NCBI GenBank assembly: GCA_019137255.1 | Contig: WPDH01000123.1 | Span: forward strand, 410,680-474,679 | Direction of reading: 5' to 3' | DNA from: Corinectria fuckeliana | Lineage: Eukaryota > Ascomycota > Sordariomycetes > Hypocreales > Nectriaceae | DNA length: 64,000 bases | In this document: positions 23,005-34,000 of the stretch, piece by piece | How positions within the stretch are numbered: position 1 is the first letter of the stretch | Layout: each line of letters starts with the position of its first letter | Made by a program: the position numbers and the translations under genes | Notes under the pieces: generated by a model | The model's database searches: none | Told to the model about the DNA's origin: nothing | Seen by the model: only the letters and a program-made list of their open reading frames with translations

Positions 23005-25196
23005 TCACTGCTTGTCAAACAACATCCTCCTCCCGCTACCATTCATGCTCTCCAAAGTCTTGTCAATCTCCATAATGTCGAGCATCTCAATCTCGACGTC
23101 TCGGGTTGTAAAGTCCTCGCTAAGGTCTGCCGCCGCACTCAGGGTATTCGTGAAGTCAAATCCCACCTGCGGCCGAGACGGACGCAGAAAGTCGTTTTGC
23201 GTCCTTGTCACATCCATAGTAATGTCATCTTGCCCATATGGTGATGGCTTTTGCCGCAAAGTTCCAGGCTTGATGGTGCTGAGGTTGAAGGAAATCCTCG
23301 TCGAGTTATCCTGCCTGCCGTGGACGATGATAGCGTCCGACTTCTCTCCCTTGGAGAAGAGTCGTCGTTTTCGGGTGCTGACAACTCCACCAATCTTCCT
23401 GCCTGGTCCATCCTCTCCCTCACGCACCATGACGATCCTCGACTCGCCAAGGATCAGCACATCCGCGGGGAGGCCTCCATCCTGGCTAGCGCCGCTCCCG
23501 TGTTTCAAGGGGTCAACCGCGAGTCCAACACCACAGCAACGCTCGCCCAGAAGACCGGTAGATAAGTCAAGAAGCTTGATCATCCTGGTCGGCTGAGCAC
23601 TGTTGAAAATGTCGACGCCTGTGCTAGCACTTCTGCGGAGCTGCGACTCCCAGAAGCGTGAAACACCAGGGATGACGCAGACATGGTCTAAGCCGCCCAC
23701 CCACAGCACCAGGCTCTCGTCCTGGACAGCATTGCCGCTGGTGGGTAGAGGAGTAACGTTGACTCCGCCCCGGATGGTAGCTAGGCGATCAAGGGTGATG
23801 GCCGAGCTGAGAGAGGCGGTAGCTTGGCGACGAGTGTGAGGAGTCATGGGGGCAAACTCCCCGTTGCTGTTCTCCTTGCTCTGAGCCGCGACGCTCCGCA
23901 ACGAGCTCGTCCCCTCGATAAAGCCAGACACGCTAAAGGCTGTCAATGCAGCACCACGAACGCCAGACTTGAGCTTGTTCGAAAGTGCAGCACCGGACGA
24001 AGCCGGGCTAACGCCGTCAATGTCCCAGATTCCCCAGGTGCCGTCAGCCAGGAGCGCGAACACGGCACGGCCGTGAGCTATCCAAGCCGCGTCAAGAATT
24101 GGTTTTCTCGTCGCGGATGGTCGAGCAAACGGCTGGTAGAGGGTGAGAAGCCAAGAGCCTTGCACGGGGAAAGGACCAGTGGCATCGGGATCGGGGGGTA
24201 GCGAGGGTAGTGCGAAATCGTATATTCGCACGCCTTGTAGAGCAGATACCGCAAGCAGCTGCGTCGTATGCGTTGAGTTGAAGGAAATGTTTCTAAGGGG
24301 GTTTGGCAGGAACTCGGTCTGAAAAGGCTCGACAGCCTTCACTGGCTTGTCCTTGGGGTCCAGAGGGACGTCCCATAGCCGGAGGGTTCCCGATGCCTCG
24401 CGCGAGTGAGAAGCGACGACAGCGCGTGACTGTGTGCCTGGCCGCTCCGATGCCTTTGGCATGACCAAGTTGATAGCGATGCCTTCGCTATGCTTAGTCT
24501 GGCCGCCCAGAAGGATCAGCGACTCGCCCCAAGCCCCGGATCCAGCCTTGCCAGCAAGGAGATCGTTCTCCAGCTCTGTCCTGTCCTTGCTCTCCGGCGA
24601 CGGAGGGCTCAATGGCAGTGTAATAACATAGACGTCGTTGGTAACGCACGATACGGCGAAGACCATCTTCTCGGTCAGAATATTGGCTCCCCCCCAGGCT
24701 GCATCCTCGGCAGGCGTGGGAGTCATGGGCATCACCGCGACGTTCAGCACCGCCGTACCGAGCGCGAGGTCCAGTGTCTGCACGATCTCCGGGTACGGGC
24801 CATCCTCAATGTCGTCCTCGAACTGGGGCTTGTCCTCGAACTTGGGAGAGATCTTGGTTTTGGCCGTAGGCTCCTCGTCGTCCGAGTCGATGATCATGAC
24901 CGCGTCTTCGGAGGCCCCATTTTGCTTCTCCTTCGAGGGGGCCTTCTTCACTAGCTTGAACCGCTTTCCTCCTCGCCAGACCAGCGTCACGCCATTTTCA
25001 TGTCCGTATATTAAGATGGTCGCGCCCTGAGAGGACTGGACGGGGTAAGTCTGGACATCGTTTACGCGCCGTGATAGGTTATATCTAGAGGTTTTAGTAT
25101 TCTGGCAGTGCCGAGTAAGGTGCAAAGGATGGCGGCTCACGTGAATTGTGTGTTTTGCGCCGTGCGCCGGATTCTGGGAGCTTTGAGAGAGCTCAT
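23005..25196 (-). CDS. NUP37: Nup37-like nuclear pore protein (beta-propeller)
   Basis: Two exons, 25196-25141 and 25084-23005, give 711 aa; the 56-nt intron is GTGAGC...CTCTAG with a TACTAAAAC branch site. Splicing replaces an upstream read-through by MSSLKAPRIRRTAQNTQF joined to TYNLSRRVNDVQTYPV. The block ILIYGHENGVTLVWRGG near residue 50 and repeated WD-like strands (LRLWDVPLD, GIWDIDG, LVLWVGGLDHV) fit a seven-bladed propeller, as in the larger filamentous-fungal Nup37 of the Nup84/Y complex. An acidic loop (IDSDDEE) follows at about residue 80, and the C-terminal 100 residues are charged and probably disordered. The fungal Nup37 call rests on remembered family features; another WD-repeat nuclear protein is possible. 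The promoter has a TCACGTGA element at 25,418. Confidence 0.65.
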
Positions 25197-26812
25197 TGCG
25201 AAGGTAGGCGCGGGCAGGCAGCCCTACACAGCGCAGCCTCCAAGAGATGCGGATTCGGTGATGAGATGGCTCAATTCGTAAGAGAGCTTGGTGTTCGAGT
25301 TCAAAAAGCGTGTGATGTGGGGAAGAGCTCACTCAAGATGATGATTGTCTTTGTTTGTCGTGGTTTGTTGCTCTGTAGCTTTTCCGACGCGACAGCTCCA
25401 CAGAGCTATGTTCATGATCACGTGACATACTAAGTAGCACCAACCTGCTCAGAGTGTTGGGCGCTACAGTATCTTTAGGTGCACTTTGGTGTTTGCTGAG
25501 CCGGACCTTAGCACCTTTGTTTACTCTGGGATGTTTGGCAGGACTGTTTCATGGCTTTCCCGAGCGTTGTTGTGAAACAAACCATCATAGAGGATCCTCG
25601 AACCATGTCCAGCAAAGGGTTACATTCTTGACGACAGAATCAGAGGTCACCATTGTAACCGAAGATGGTTGAAACATCAGATGACGAAGCTTTTTCGACG
25701 TCAAGTATCGGACCAATGGAGGAGAGTTACCCACCGCCGGCGAGAGATATGCTCTAGATCGCCAGTCAACTTTCCTCACAGATCGTGAGGAGGCCCACAA
25801 GCCTCTCGAGCAAATGCCCCAGGAATAAATAGGAATTAGCGAATAAACTCATATCAAAAGTCTAGATACGCGTTGCGAGGCTGTGGATCTCGGAATACTC
25901 CGACAAAGAGGCCATCTCTCGTCTACAGAGCGAGCAAACACGTAACACTGCACTGAACCAAGACAGCCTAGGCAGTACGATGTTATCTTCACAAAACAAG
26001 TCACAAGGCAGCGTACAATCGCATAGCACAGTATTCAAGTTCCAAGTATGGGTGCTCGATTACTATGCGCAATCCCTACATACAGTCGACACCTTGTCAC
26101 CTACTCGGTGGCCATGATCCGAAAGAGAAAAAAGAAAGGTCAAGTAATAGAGTAAATAAAGCGACCACAGGATATCCCACGCTCCATCCTAGCCAGCCTC
26201 ATTCCTATCCACATCTCAGTTAATAGGCTGGCTTTCCTCCCTCCTTGGTTGTGTCTATGTGAGACTCGCTTGTTTGCACCCTGCCCATATTCCAAGGGGG
26301 TCTAAATCGCCCTCCACTTTAAGCCCGTTTTCATGCCGTCCGCCAGGCTAGGGGAATTTTGTACACAGGAGACCTGGGACTCCCAGTCTTAATAAAAAAA
26401 AAACAGACGGCCAGATATGCGCAGGTGATGTGCGTTGATAACACACGTTGCCTCTGACCGGCTTCGGAAGGAGTCTCAAAAAAGGCGAAGAGCTTTCGAG
26501 CCGCGTCGTTATGTCGCTCCAATCCTATCCGGTCGCTAGAATCAAGGCGTATTGTGTTTGAAATGTGATGAGGTAAGGAGTGGACGGCGTAGGGGTAGCC
26601 GACGTTTTGTGGAGTGCTGATCAAATCCAGTCGTTATTTCCGCAGAGGCAAAAGAAAATCTAACCCTACGCCCATATAAAAGAGTTGAACGCCGCCAGGT
26701 CGTCGGGAGTCGATCGACCAACAGACATGAGCTGTCATCCCGAAAACGCCGTGAATGCCAATAGTTGAAAGTTGTGGTGGTTGTTTCGAGGCAAAAGACT
26801 TGCGGGGTATGC
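25197..26812. other. Intergenic: NUP37-like promoter and WSC gene 3' region
   Basis: About 1.6 kb. Apart from the E-box palindrome, the interval holds only short frames. 25,800-26,330 is AT-richer and without structure I can name. Confidence 0.5.
25418..25425. promoter_or_regulatory. TCACGTGA E-box palindrome upstream of NUP37-like gene
   Basis: A perfect 8-bp palindrome 222 bp 5' of the start codon. TCACGTGA is the preferred site of Cbf1-type bHLH factors in ascomycetes. A second copy occurs at 35,422-35,429 in the gene desert. Binding is inferred. Confidence 0.35.
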
Positions 26813-27736
26813 TCATGCATTGGTGACCTGTGCAGTTTGAGTCAGTGGTGTTGAACTTGATGGAGGAAATTAGTCACGTACCCTGAGGATCCTGCGGGAG
26901 TAGTCTTGGTTGTCGGCGATGCTACCATCGCTGAGCCTCCGGTGGGCCATGACGGGATCCAGACGAGAGTCGGTCATAGAGATGCTGCCGCTGCTTCCAG
27001 GAGGCTTGGAGCCGTTGATGAAGGCGTTCACAGCAGCGTTGCGGCGGTGTTCCTCCTCTATCTCAGCATTCCGGCGCCGGCGGACGAAGAAGACAGCCGC
27101 GCCAATTATAGCAAGGATAGCAAGGACACCAACGACAGATCCTGCGGCGATGGCAGCCGTATTGGGACCGCCCTTCTTCTTGTCCGAGTCGTCACTTTTC
27201 GTAGTCTCTGCTGGTGCTTCGGCCTCTGTTGTGGTGGAGGTCGGTTCCGCACTGGTTTTGGAGGCGGCTTTCGTTGAAGTAGCTGCGGCGCTTGTAGACG
27301 TACTTACTGGATCCATGTCATCCACAGCAACTTCGATCCCAGTGTTCCAGATGGAGAAGATGTCATCGTCAAGACCACCACAGGACTCTTGTGGATAGCC
27401 AGGGCAGCTGTAGTCACACTTCTTGTCACTGGTCAAGTCATCCTCCGGAGGATAGACATCACCGCAGTAGCAGCTTGAGGCGTGTAGTCCCATGACCAAG
27501 AACTTCTTGCCCTTGCAGTGCTCCCAGCAACTACCGGAGGACACGAAATCGACACCTTTCGCGATGGTAAGGTTGCCTCCCGACTTGTAACAGCCGTGAG
27601 ACGTTAGTTGGTCAACGATGGGAGCTGTCGATGGCCGTTGGGTTGGGGCGGTGGCTGTGGTCGCGGTTGCGGCGTAGGCCCCGAACATCTGAGTGGCAGC
27701 CACGAAGGCCAGTGAGAAGACTGTTGCCGGCTTCAT
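26813..27736 (-). CDS. WSC-domain cell-surface sensor-like membrane protein
   Basis: Two exons, 27736-26882 and 26827-26813, give 289 aa. Residues 1-22 are a signal peptide (MKPATVFSLAFVAATQMFGA). A WSC carbohydrate-binding domain follows (about 46-133) with eight cysteines, at about 49, 70, 74, 89, 91, 107, 111 and 119. Next come a Ser/Thr-rich stalk (145-185, likely O-mannosylated), one transmembrane helix (about 194-218) and a basic cytoplasmic tail (RRRRNAE...). This is the architecture of Wsc1-3 stress sensors that signal to Rho1 and the cell-wall-integrity MAP kinases. The 54-nt last intron replaces a read-through RVRD end by RVTNA, giving a tail of ...YSRRILRVTNA; the last exon is only 15 nt. 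Without it the first exon would stop at 26,870. Confidence 0.87.
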
Positions 27737-29608
27737 GGTGGTGTGTGAAAGTGGTGTGTAGTAGCGAGAGTAGAAAACGGAATCAACGATGCCGAAGCAG
27801 GTTCTCGAATCAGATCAACTCGATTCGAGGCGCTGGTGGTTCGGTAGATTGATGGATTTGTTGTCCTGGAGCGTTCGGAATCACGCCAGGCCGGGTCCAG
27901 GAGCGGTGAATCGGGGCGAAACAGGGCCGGGAGGAAAATGACTCCCTCGAGGAGTGAATAGACAGCCGACGTGAACGGGTGAGGCGATGGTCGTCGATGG
28001 AAGGACGGGTCTTCCTTTTCGTCGAGGGCGACGAGAGATGATGATGGATGACGGATGATGGATGGGAGGCCGAGGCGGACAGGACCTAGTGGATCATTCG
28101 GGGGGCTCGAGGGTGGGAAAATCGTTTCGAGTCGTGGAACCAGGCAAACAGGCGGCGTGAGAACAAAGAAGTGGCTCGACAAGCGCGTGCCCTTGGCGAG
28201 ATGAAGAAAAAGGGCTCAACGATAGAAAGGAGGCGAAAGCAGCATCGGTTACTGACCGCAACACGCTCAAAGTGTTCAGAACGCAGCAGGTGGGGGGGCA
28301 GTTGAAGGAGGGACTGGAACGAACGAGTGTCGGGAGGGAGTGGCTTGTTTTGTTGAAAGGGGAGTTGGCGAGAATGGACGAAGAGGAGCGAAGAGGAGCG
28401 AGGGAAGGAGGACGGACGGGATGGAGTGAGCCCAAGCCCACTGCAGCGGAGCGAGCAACCGGCGAACATGGAGGTACCTGGGTACACAGTACATTGCCTG
28501 GGGCCCTTGGGTCTTGGGAGATGGAAGTCTTGGGTGTCAGGGTGTCAGGGTGTTAGGGAATGCGTGAGCCAGCCAGTCAGTGGACCGCACACGCCCCAGA
28601 GCAGTCAAGGGCCAGCGAAAGACCACCACACCTCGACTGAACGGGACCTGGAAGCGACGGGGACGGGGGTGGGTACAAGGTACCCGACATCGTAGGGGGA
28701 ATTGCAGGGGGGATGGGGCTCGCCCGGAGACTTGCACTGGAAGGCACAGCACACTGCTCCACCCACTGGAGCCAGCCAAGAACCCACTGGACGTCCACTG
28801 AGACTGGTACAGGTACCGCTCAACGGGCTTGCAATCGTCGACTGGGATAATTAAGTGGGTGGATGGCTGCGCACAAGTTCTCAGTCTAGCTCAATAAGCG
28901 GCACAGCACAAATCACACGAACACAACACGGACCTACGCGCACAACTTGTTTCGGGATGCACAATTACACAGGCCTGTCCACTCAGTCCACTCAAACGTT
29001 GGACTCCCGGCCAGCAGTCCTCGTCTGATCCCCACCACACGCCACGGCATGCGACACACAGACGACTTGGGCGTAGTTGGCACAATACACAACGCAGTAC
29101 ATAATTAGTACGACGAAGGCTGCATAGCAAAGTACACGGTACATGTCGTCCCGCTTCCCGGAGCTCCAGCCTCCTAAAAGAGCCCACATCGAAAAACGAA
29201 AAATATGAAGCCGAGATTGAAGGGCCAGGGGTGTTCGCCTGAGCACCGCGGGATGAAGTACAAAGCCCCTCCTGTGGCCCATCACGAAGCCGAATTGTCT
29301 CCAGGGATGAGATGCCCAGGTCTCGAGACGTCTGGAGAAAGGTATCGATGTGTGCTCTCATTCATCGAAAATGAATGCCTCGTTCCTGAGACGGGCGGCT
29401 CGCTCCCCCCAATTATCCAATATCGCATAGCGAATGGCCCTTGGAGAGGAGGCAAGCCAGTTAGGATGGGCAGCTTAAGACGGAGACGCCAAATCCTCCT
29501 CACTCAAACTCTCCTACCACACCCGCAAGTTGCAACCCACCCCTGGATTTCGACCCCTGGCACCCCTGCCGGGATGCCGCTGAGGGCGCTCGAGCCGCTG
29601 CAAGCCAC
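27737..29608. other. Region upstream of the WSC gene
   Basis: About 1.9 kb between the WSC start and the transposon. It is rich in purines on the plus strand up to 28,440 and carries a short GGGTGTCAGGGTGTCAGGGTG repeat near 28,530. Frames of 70-150 codons exist on both strands, but none looks protein-like. It probably contains the WSC promoter and leader. Confidence 0.5.
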
Positions 29609-29619
29609 CTCAGCCAATG

Positions 29620-29700
29620 ACCACGGAATTAGAGACACCTCTGGCCGGGGAAACCACACCTCCTAACCTAATCGAGGAAAGTGCAGTCCCACCCAAATTA
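29620..29700 (+). repeat. Left terminal inverted repeat of the MULE
   Basis: 81 bp, exact inverted match to 30,982-31,062. The match ends where the left continues GGTG and the right, read inward, continues TATG. Confidence 0.93.
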
Positions 29701-30111
29701 GGTGCACGTCTACTCCTCTGTCCATAATCAACGCCCCTAATAACACCTTCAGCTAGAGCACCAGTTTCTATCAATAAAAACCCACTTTTTTCGTCGCGCT
29801 TCACACATTAACAACAACAGACCCCGCTTTTCGCATCAGAAAGAGCGAATCAAATTATATTAGCCCCACTTTTCTGAATTTTCAACCAACTAACGCCTAT
29901 ATTAGCCCCACTTCTTCTGCACGTGAGAGTCTTCCACAATAACAACCTGTCGCCCACGCCCACAGGCACGAGATTTCTTCCTCCTTTACACATATAACAT
30001 AACCTTCCTACGCTTAATTCCGCCTACCTTCCTGCCAAATTGTTACTATTATAAGCCTTTAAGCGGTCTGCGTACTGACTCTCTGTTGTTACTATAGATG
30101 TCCTATTTTCT

Positions 30112-30666
30112 ATGTTTTTTTTAACGTATGACGAAGCGTATTTAGCCCTCTAGCTGGCTCAGGCTGAAGATGGCTTTAGAATCGTGAAGATACGCACGAG
30201 AAAAGGCAATAGCTTTTCAAGGAAGGACCAGGTGCTTCACATGTGGGTATAATATGATTAGGGTGGTAAGTACAAGGCGTCGACGGATGGTGTCGAGAAA
30301 TACAGGTCTTCTACTAAGAAAATTGGATGCTTATGGTCTGCTAGGATCTCTTGGGATCTGGCCATGCTGTCCTATTCTGTGAGCCCTGAGCACCTCGAGC
30401 ACAACCACGAGCCCTATGATGAGCACCTTGCCGCGTGCAGTCTGCGCCGGCAGACACACATCGCGTTTAGCCTCGAAGAGCTTGAGAAGCTCGTCGCTAA
30501 CCGATCGAGCTCTCGCCGGATCACCGCTCGGGAAATCGCCCGCCAGATTTCCTTTGAATACCCTGCAAACCCGGCTGTTCCAAGCAGCCGTCCGCCTGAG
30601 CCGTCACAGCCGTGGTCACAGCCGCCGTCGCAGCCGCCGTGGCCACCTAACGGGTCATTTTACTAG
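30112..30666 (+). pseudogene. Remnant of MULE transposase N-terminus (FAR1-type zinc finger)
   Basis: One frame starting ATG-TTT-TTT at 30,112 reads MFFLTYDEAYLAL, then TAG (30,151), a GFRIVKIRTRKGN segment, TAA (30,250), YD, TAG (30,259), then GGKYKASTDGVEKYRS, KKIGCLWSARISW and EHLEHNHEPYDEH. The order GGKY...C...HNHEP is that of the FAR1/WRKY-GCM1 DNA-binding finger at the N-terminus of fungal MULE transposases. The expected C-D-R before GGKY appears as Y-D-stop, which fits C-to-T transitions of the RIP kind. After the finger come a short charged segment and a Pro/Ser/Trp-rich end; no DDE catalytic domain is present. Even unbroken it could bind DNA but not transpose. Confidence 0.7.
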
Positions 30667-30981
30667 GCAGCTTATTTACGCGATTTTCGCTGTTTTTTTT
30701 AATGTCACTATTACCCGGTAAAAGCTCGGCTCAACTGAATTACCCGGTAGAACCCCGGCTACACCCATAATGTGATGACTTTCCGGAAAGTCAGCTATTT
30801 GACCGACCTTTGTGTGTGTTTTCTAACGCGGCGAAAAGCGCGTTTTTTGCTGTTGCTTTGGCTGACGGAATTACCCGGCAAAGGCTCAGTTAAATCTGGT
30901 GCCCGGCTAACAGGCTCCAGGGGGTCTGTTGCTAGGTAATGAGGCTCTGGGGGTCTGAATCCAACGGAGGGTGTTGTCATA

Positions 30982-31062
30982 TAATTTGGGTGGGACTGCA
31001 CTTTCCTCGATTAGGTTAGGAGGTGTGGTTTCCCCGGCCAGAGGTGTCTCTAATTCCGTGGT
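30982..31062 (-). repeat. Right terminal inverted repeat of the MULE
   Basis: 81 bp, exact inverted match to 29,620-29,700, ending ...TTCCGTGGT immediately before the CTCAGCCAATG duplication. Confidence 0.93.
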
Positions 31063-31073
31063 CTCAGCCAATG

Positions 31074-34000
31074 CTCTCAGGAGTTCTGGAATGGGCCGCC
31101 GCCCATGGGGATTTGGGAACAGGGACACGCGGCCACGTCAGGCACGCCGGCGTTTGGAGTTTCCCCCAAAAACCCTTCGTTCGCCGGCCGTTTGGGATGA
31201 GGATCTCGGCGGGATGGGCATGGCAGGAGGAGGTTGGTGAGCACAGGATAAGATCACTGATTGATGGAGGGCCTCTACACAACTTGTCGTCGGTGGTTTC
31301 GCCAATTGCGCTGACGGGACACTCGCACCGTACGTACCGCGCGCCGGTTCACGAGCGATACGAAGCATTGTTACTATGTATGTACATAGCGCGTACGGAT
31401 ACACCGTGCTTCATCACAACAGTGGTGCCGTGATGCTCGGAGTAGTCTCTGACCTGATGCAGATCACCGCCTGTGTAGGCCGTAGCGGGAAGCCCCAACA
31501 GCGGTTGGCACAATCCCGTGAGACAAGACCCAAACGGCACCACCATCTTGTAGTCCAGGCAAGACCTCACGGCGACCCGAGGGTAATCTCACAGGGCTGC
31601 CACGGGCTTGTCTTTTGCGAAGCATGAACATCCAAGAGAGATGAAAACGCCCAGAACAGAGAAAGAATGCCTAGTGCACGTCATGTTTATTATCCTTCCA
31701 AGGTCTCGTGAGCTGGCCTCTGTTTTGGAGGGTTGCATGCATCATAAATAAAGGAAGCCCTGTCCTCCTGGCTCCCTGTCTTCCTATATGCACGAGTGGG
31801 GAAGCATCCACACTTCAGCTCGAATGGAATAAATTCCCCATCAATGCACGGGGGTTATGAAGATAAAGCACAGACGACTTCATAAAAAGTGAGCACTACC
31901 TAAAACTAGCCACTTACCCTTTTTGTGCAGATGCGCGCGTCACGCCGTCCCCCTTCCCCCATCTGGCACCGCTGGTCCGCCCCTTGCAGCGCCAACAAGG
32001 ACCAAGCGAAAGCCAATCGTGCGCTTAGCCCTGGATCAGGGGTGTGTGCCCTTCGTACTCCGTAGTAGTGTACGAATACATACTTAGTATTGTACCTGTA
32101 TTACTCCGTACGGCACAACTTTGTTCGGTCGGGATGCGGATGCTCGAAAGCCCGCATCACCACACCCTCTGCTCCACGTGTTGGAAGAAATGCACGAAAT
32201 CGATAGACTCCGGGATATACTACCTATAAAGGGTGACGAGGGAGGATTAGCCAATATATGCCATCCACGATGAGAAGGGTTCCAAGTTTAGGTCCCTTGA
32301 TAGACGCTCTTGCTGCGGGGGAAGAACTTGGGCAGTGAAGACGCTGCCAGGCGCGAGACGATGCGGTGATGGTGGTGGTGGTGGTGGTGGTGGTGGTGTC
32401 GGTGATGGTCTGTCTCTTCATCTCCACTCCAACCTTTCCTTTGGACTTACTTGATCGAGATACGCCAGACGGATCACCTTCGTATTCTCGTCCATTATTC
32501 GCCCAAACCTGCTTTCTTCGAACTTGCCTCCCTGGTCTTTCGCTTGTTACGGCTCGGCGCTGTCGCGGGTTTCTTCTCGAAGATCCAGACCCTGAATCAG
32601 AGCGAAACACCAAACGCTCAGATACCCAATACAGTAACCGGGCGAGCGCCTATTATCAAACAGGTACACAGACAACAGACAAACACTACTCCTCCTCCTC
32701 CTACTCCCCTAACACGTCATCGTCCTCGACGTTATTCCAGGCTCCTCTCTATTAAGCAAGCCAAAGCGGCGCGGACGGTCGCAAAGTGAGTTGAAACAGT
32801 CATCTAGAAACGCCAGCCTGCATGCCACCATGAACCTTGATCCCCCTTGTTTTTCCCTCAGAAACAAATCCAGCGGTCGCACGTTTGATGGTTCGTCCTC
32901 ACCCAAAGAACGGCATAACTCAGTAACATGATACTATGTATACGAAGTATCCAGCCGGGTTTGCACTGCGCTGTGTTTGCTGGTTGATTGTGTGCCGCTG
33001 TTCCCGAGAGAGGTGTGATAATTATCCGAGGAGTGTGAGTGGTCCTCCTAGTGCACAAAACAAGGACGCACCAAACCCGAGCTTCCGTTCGCTTGCATAA
33101 GGATTTTTTAGGGTGAGCTATATCTAAGGTTAATTATCACAGCCCTGGGTTCCCTTGATACGAGCGCCGAGCGCCGATAAGCCCGGCAGCGCAAGAGGTT
33201 GAGAGGGAACCGACGGCACGGCACAAAGACGGAAAGAAACCAGCAAGAAACACAGCCTCAGTGCATACAGTGCATCTCCAGCACCCTCCATGCCTAATCC
33301 CTATCCTGGACCCTTAAATATCCATCCATTCATCCCAATACAACCCCTCCTCCTTAACAACGTCCCGACAGAACCATGTACTTTGTAATTGTTCCGGCAT
33401 TCTTTCCAAATCCCCATCTCCCACATGGGATCAAGAACCACACCCGTATCCCAGTCCTAGTTGGTGGTCTGATCCAACATCGCGGCGACCCCAACCATGG
33501 CTTGATGGAGCAGCCATTGCTTCTGCTTACCGCGAACGGGCGCAGCAGGTCGTAAATGCACCGTAATGTAGTGTGCGTTGCTGACAGAATATATGCCACG
33601 GGCCGGACCATCAGGCATGAACGGATACAGTGCCAATAGAGTGAGCGAGCTTGGCAGACACGCAATACAATATAAGTTCCAACATCTTGCTTGCTCGTTT
33701 GCTTGCTTTTCTATCCCTAGTGAACTGCAATTAACCTATTCCTCACTGAATACAATTCCCTCTCTCACCTTGCACCTTTATTAAAAGTACGTACCATCCA
33801 GACGCCACCTGGAACGGATAATCTAGTCTAGCTAGGGCCTAATTAGATGAAGGATCATGTACCTCAAGCCTCAGTGTCTCCAAGTCTGCCTGGACAGTGC
33901 AGGCATTAGTCAGTGTTGCTTTTGTTGTTGCTCCTCCGATCGGTCATCTCAGGCACGACGCCCAACATGCAGGTACAGCACAGTGCATCTCAGATCGTCT

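Larger units (their letters stand above)
29609..31073. mobile_element. Non-autonomous Mutator-like (MULE) DNA transposon with target-site duplication
   Basis: The element itself is 29,620-31,062 (1,443 bp). Its ends are 81-bp inverted repeats (29,620-29,700 and 30,982-31,062) that I find identical base for base, beginning ACCACGGAATTAGAG. Flanking it directly is an 11-bp direct repeat, CTCAGCCAATG, at 29,609-29,619 and 31,063-31,073, the target-site duplication. Long inverted repeats plus a 9-11 bp duplication are the signature of Mutator-like elements. Inside is a remnant of a transposase DNA-binding domain but no catalytic domain, so it would need a helper element. Perfect terminal repeats and duplication imply a fairly recent insertion, into sequence with no recognised gene. 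Subterminal repeats are present: TATATTAGCCCCACTT twice (29,856 and 29,898) and ATTACCCGG-type units (30,710, 30,739, 30,870). Confidence 0.88.

Noticed and set aside
17576..28000. Secondary-metabolite gene cluster
   Set aside because: Acyl-CoA dehydrogenase and a WSC protein sit among housekeeping genes (DHH1, RAD27, nucleoporin); no synthase, P450 or cluster regulator is present.
28086..28487. 133-codon minus frame upstream of the WSC gene
   Set aside because: Low complexity, overlaps competing frames on both strands; better explained as WSC promoter or leader.
28528..28560. GGGTGTCAGGGTGTTAGGG, reminiscent of telomere repeats
   Set aside because: Only one TTAGGG unit; the repeat unit is GTGTCAGG, so it is a short local duplication.
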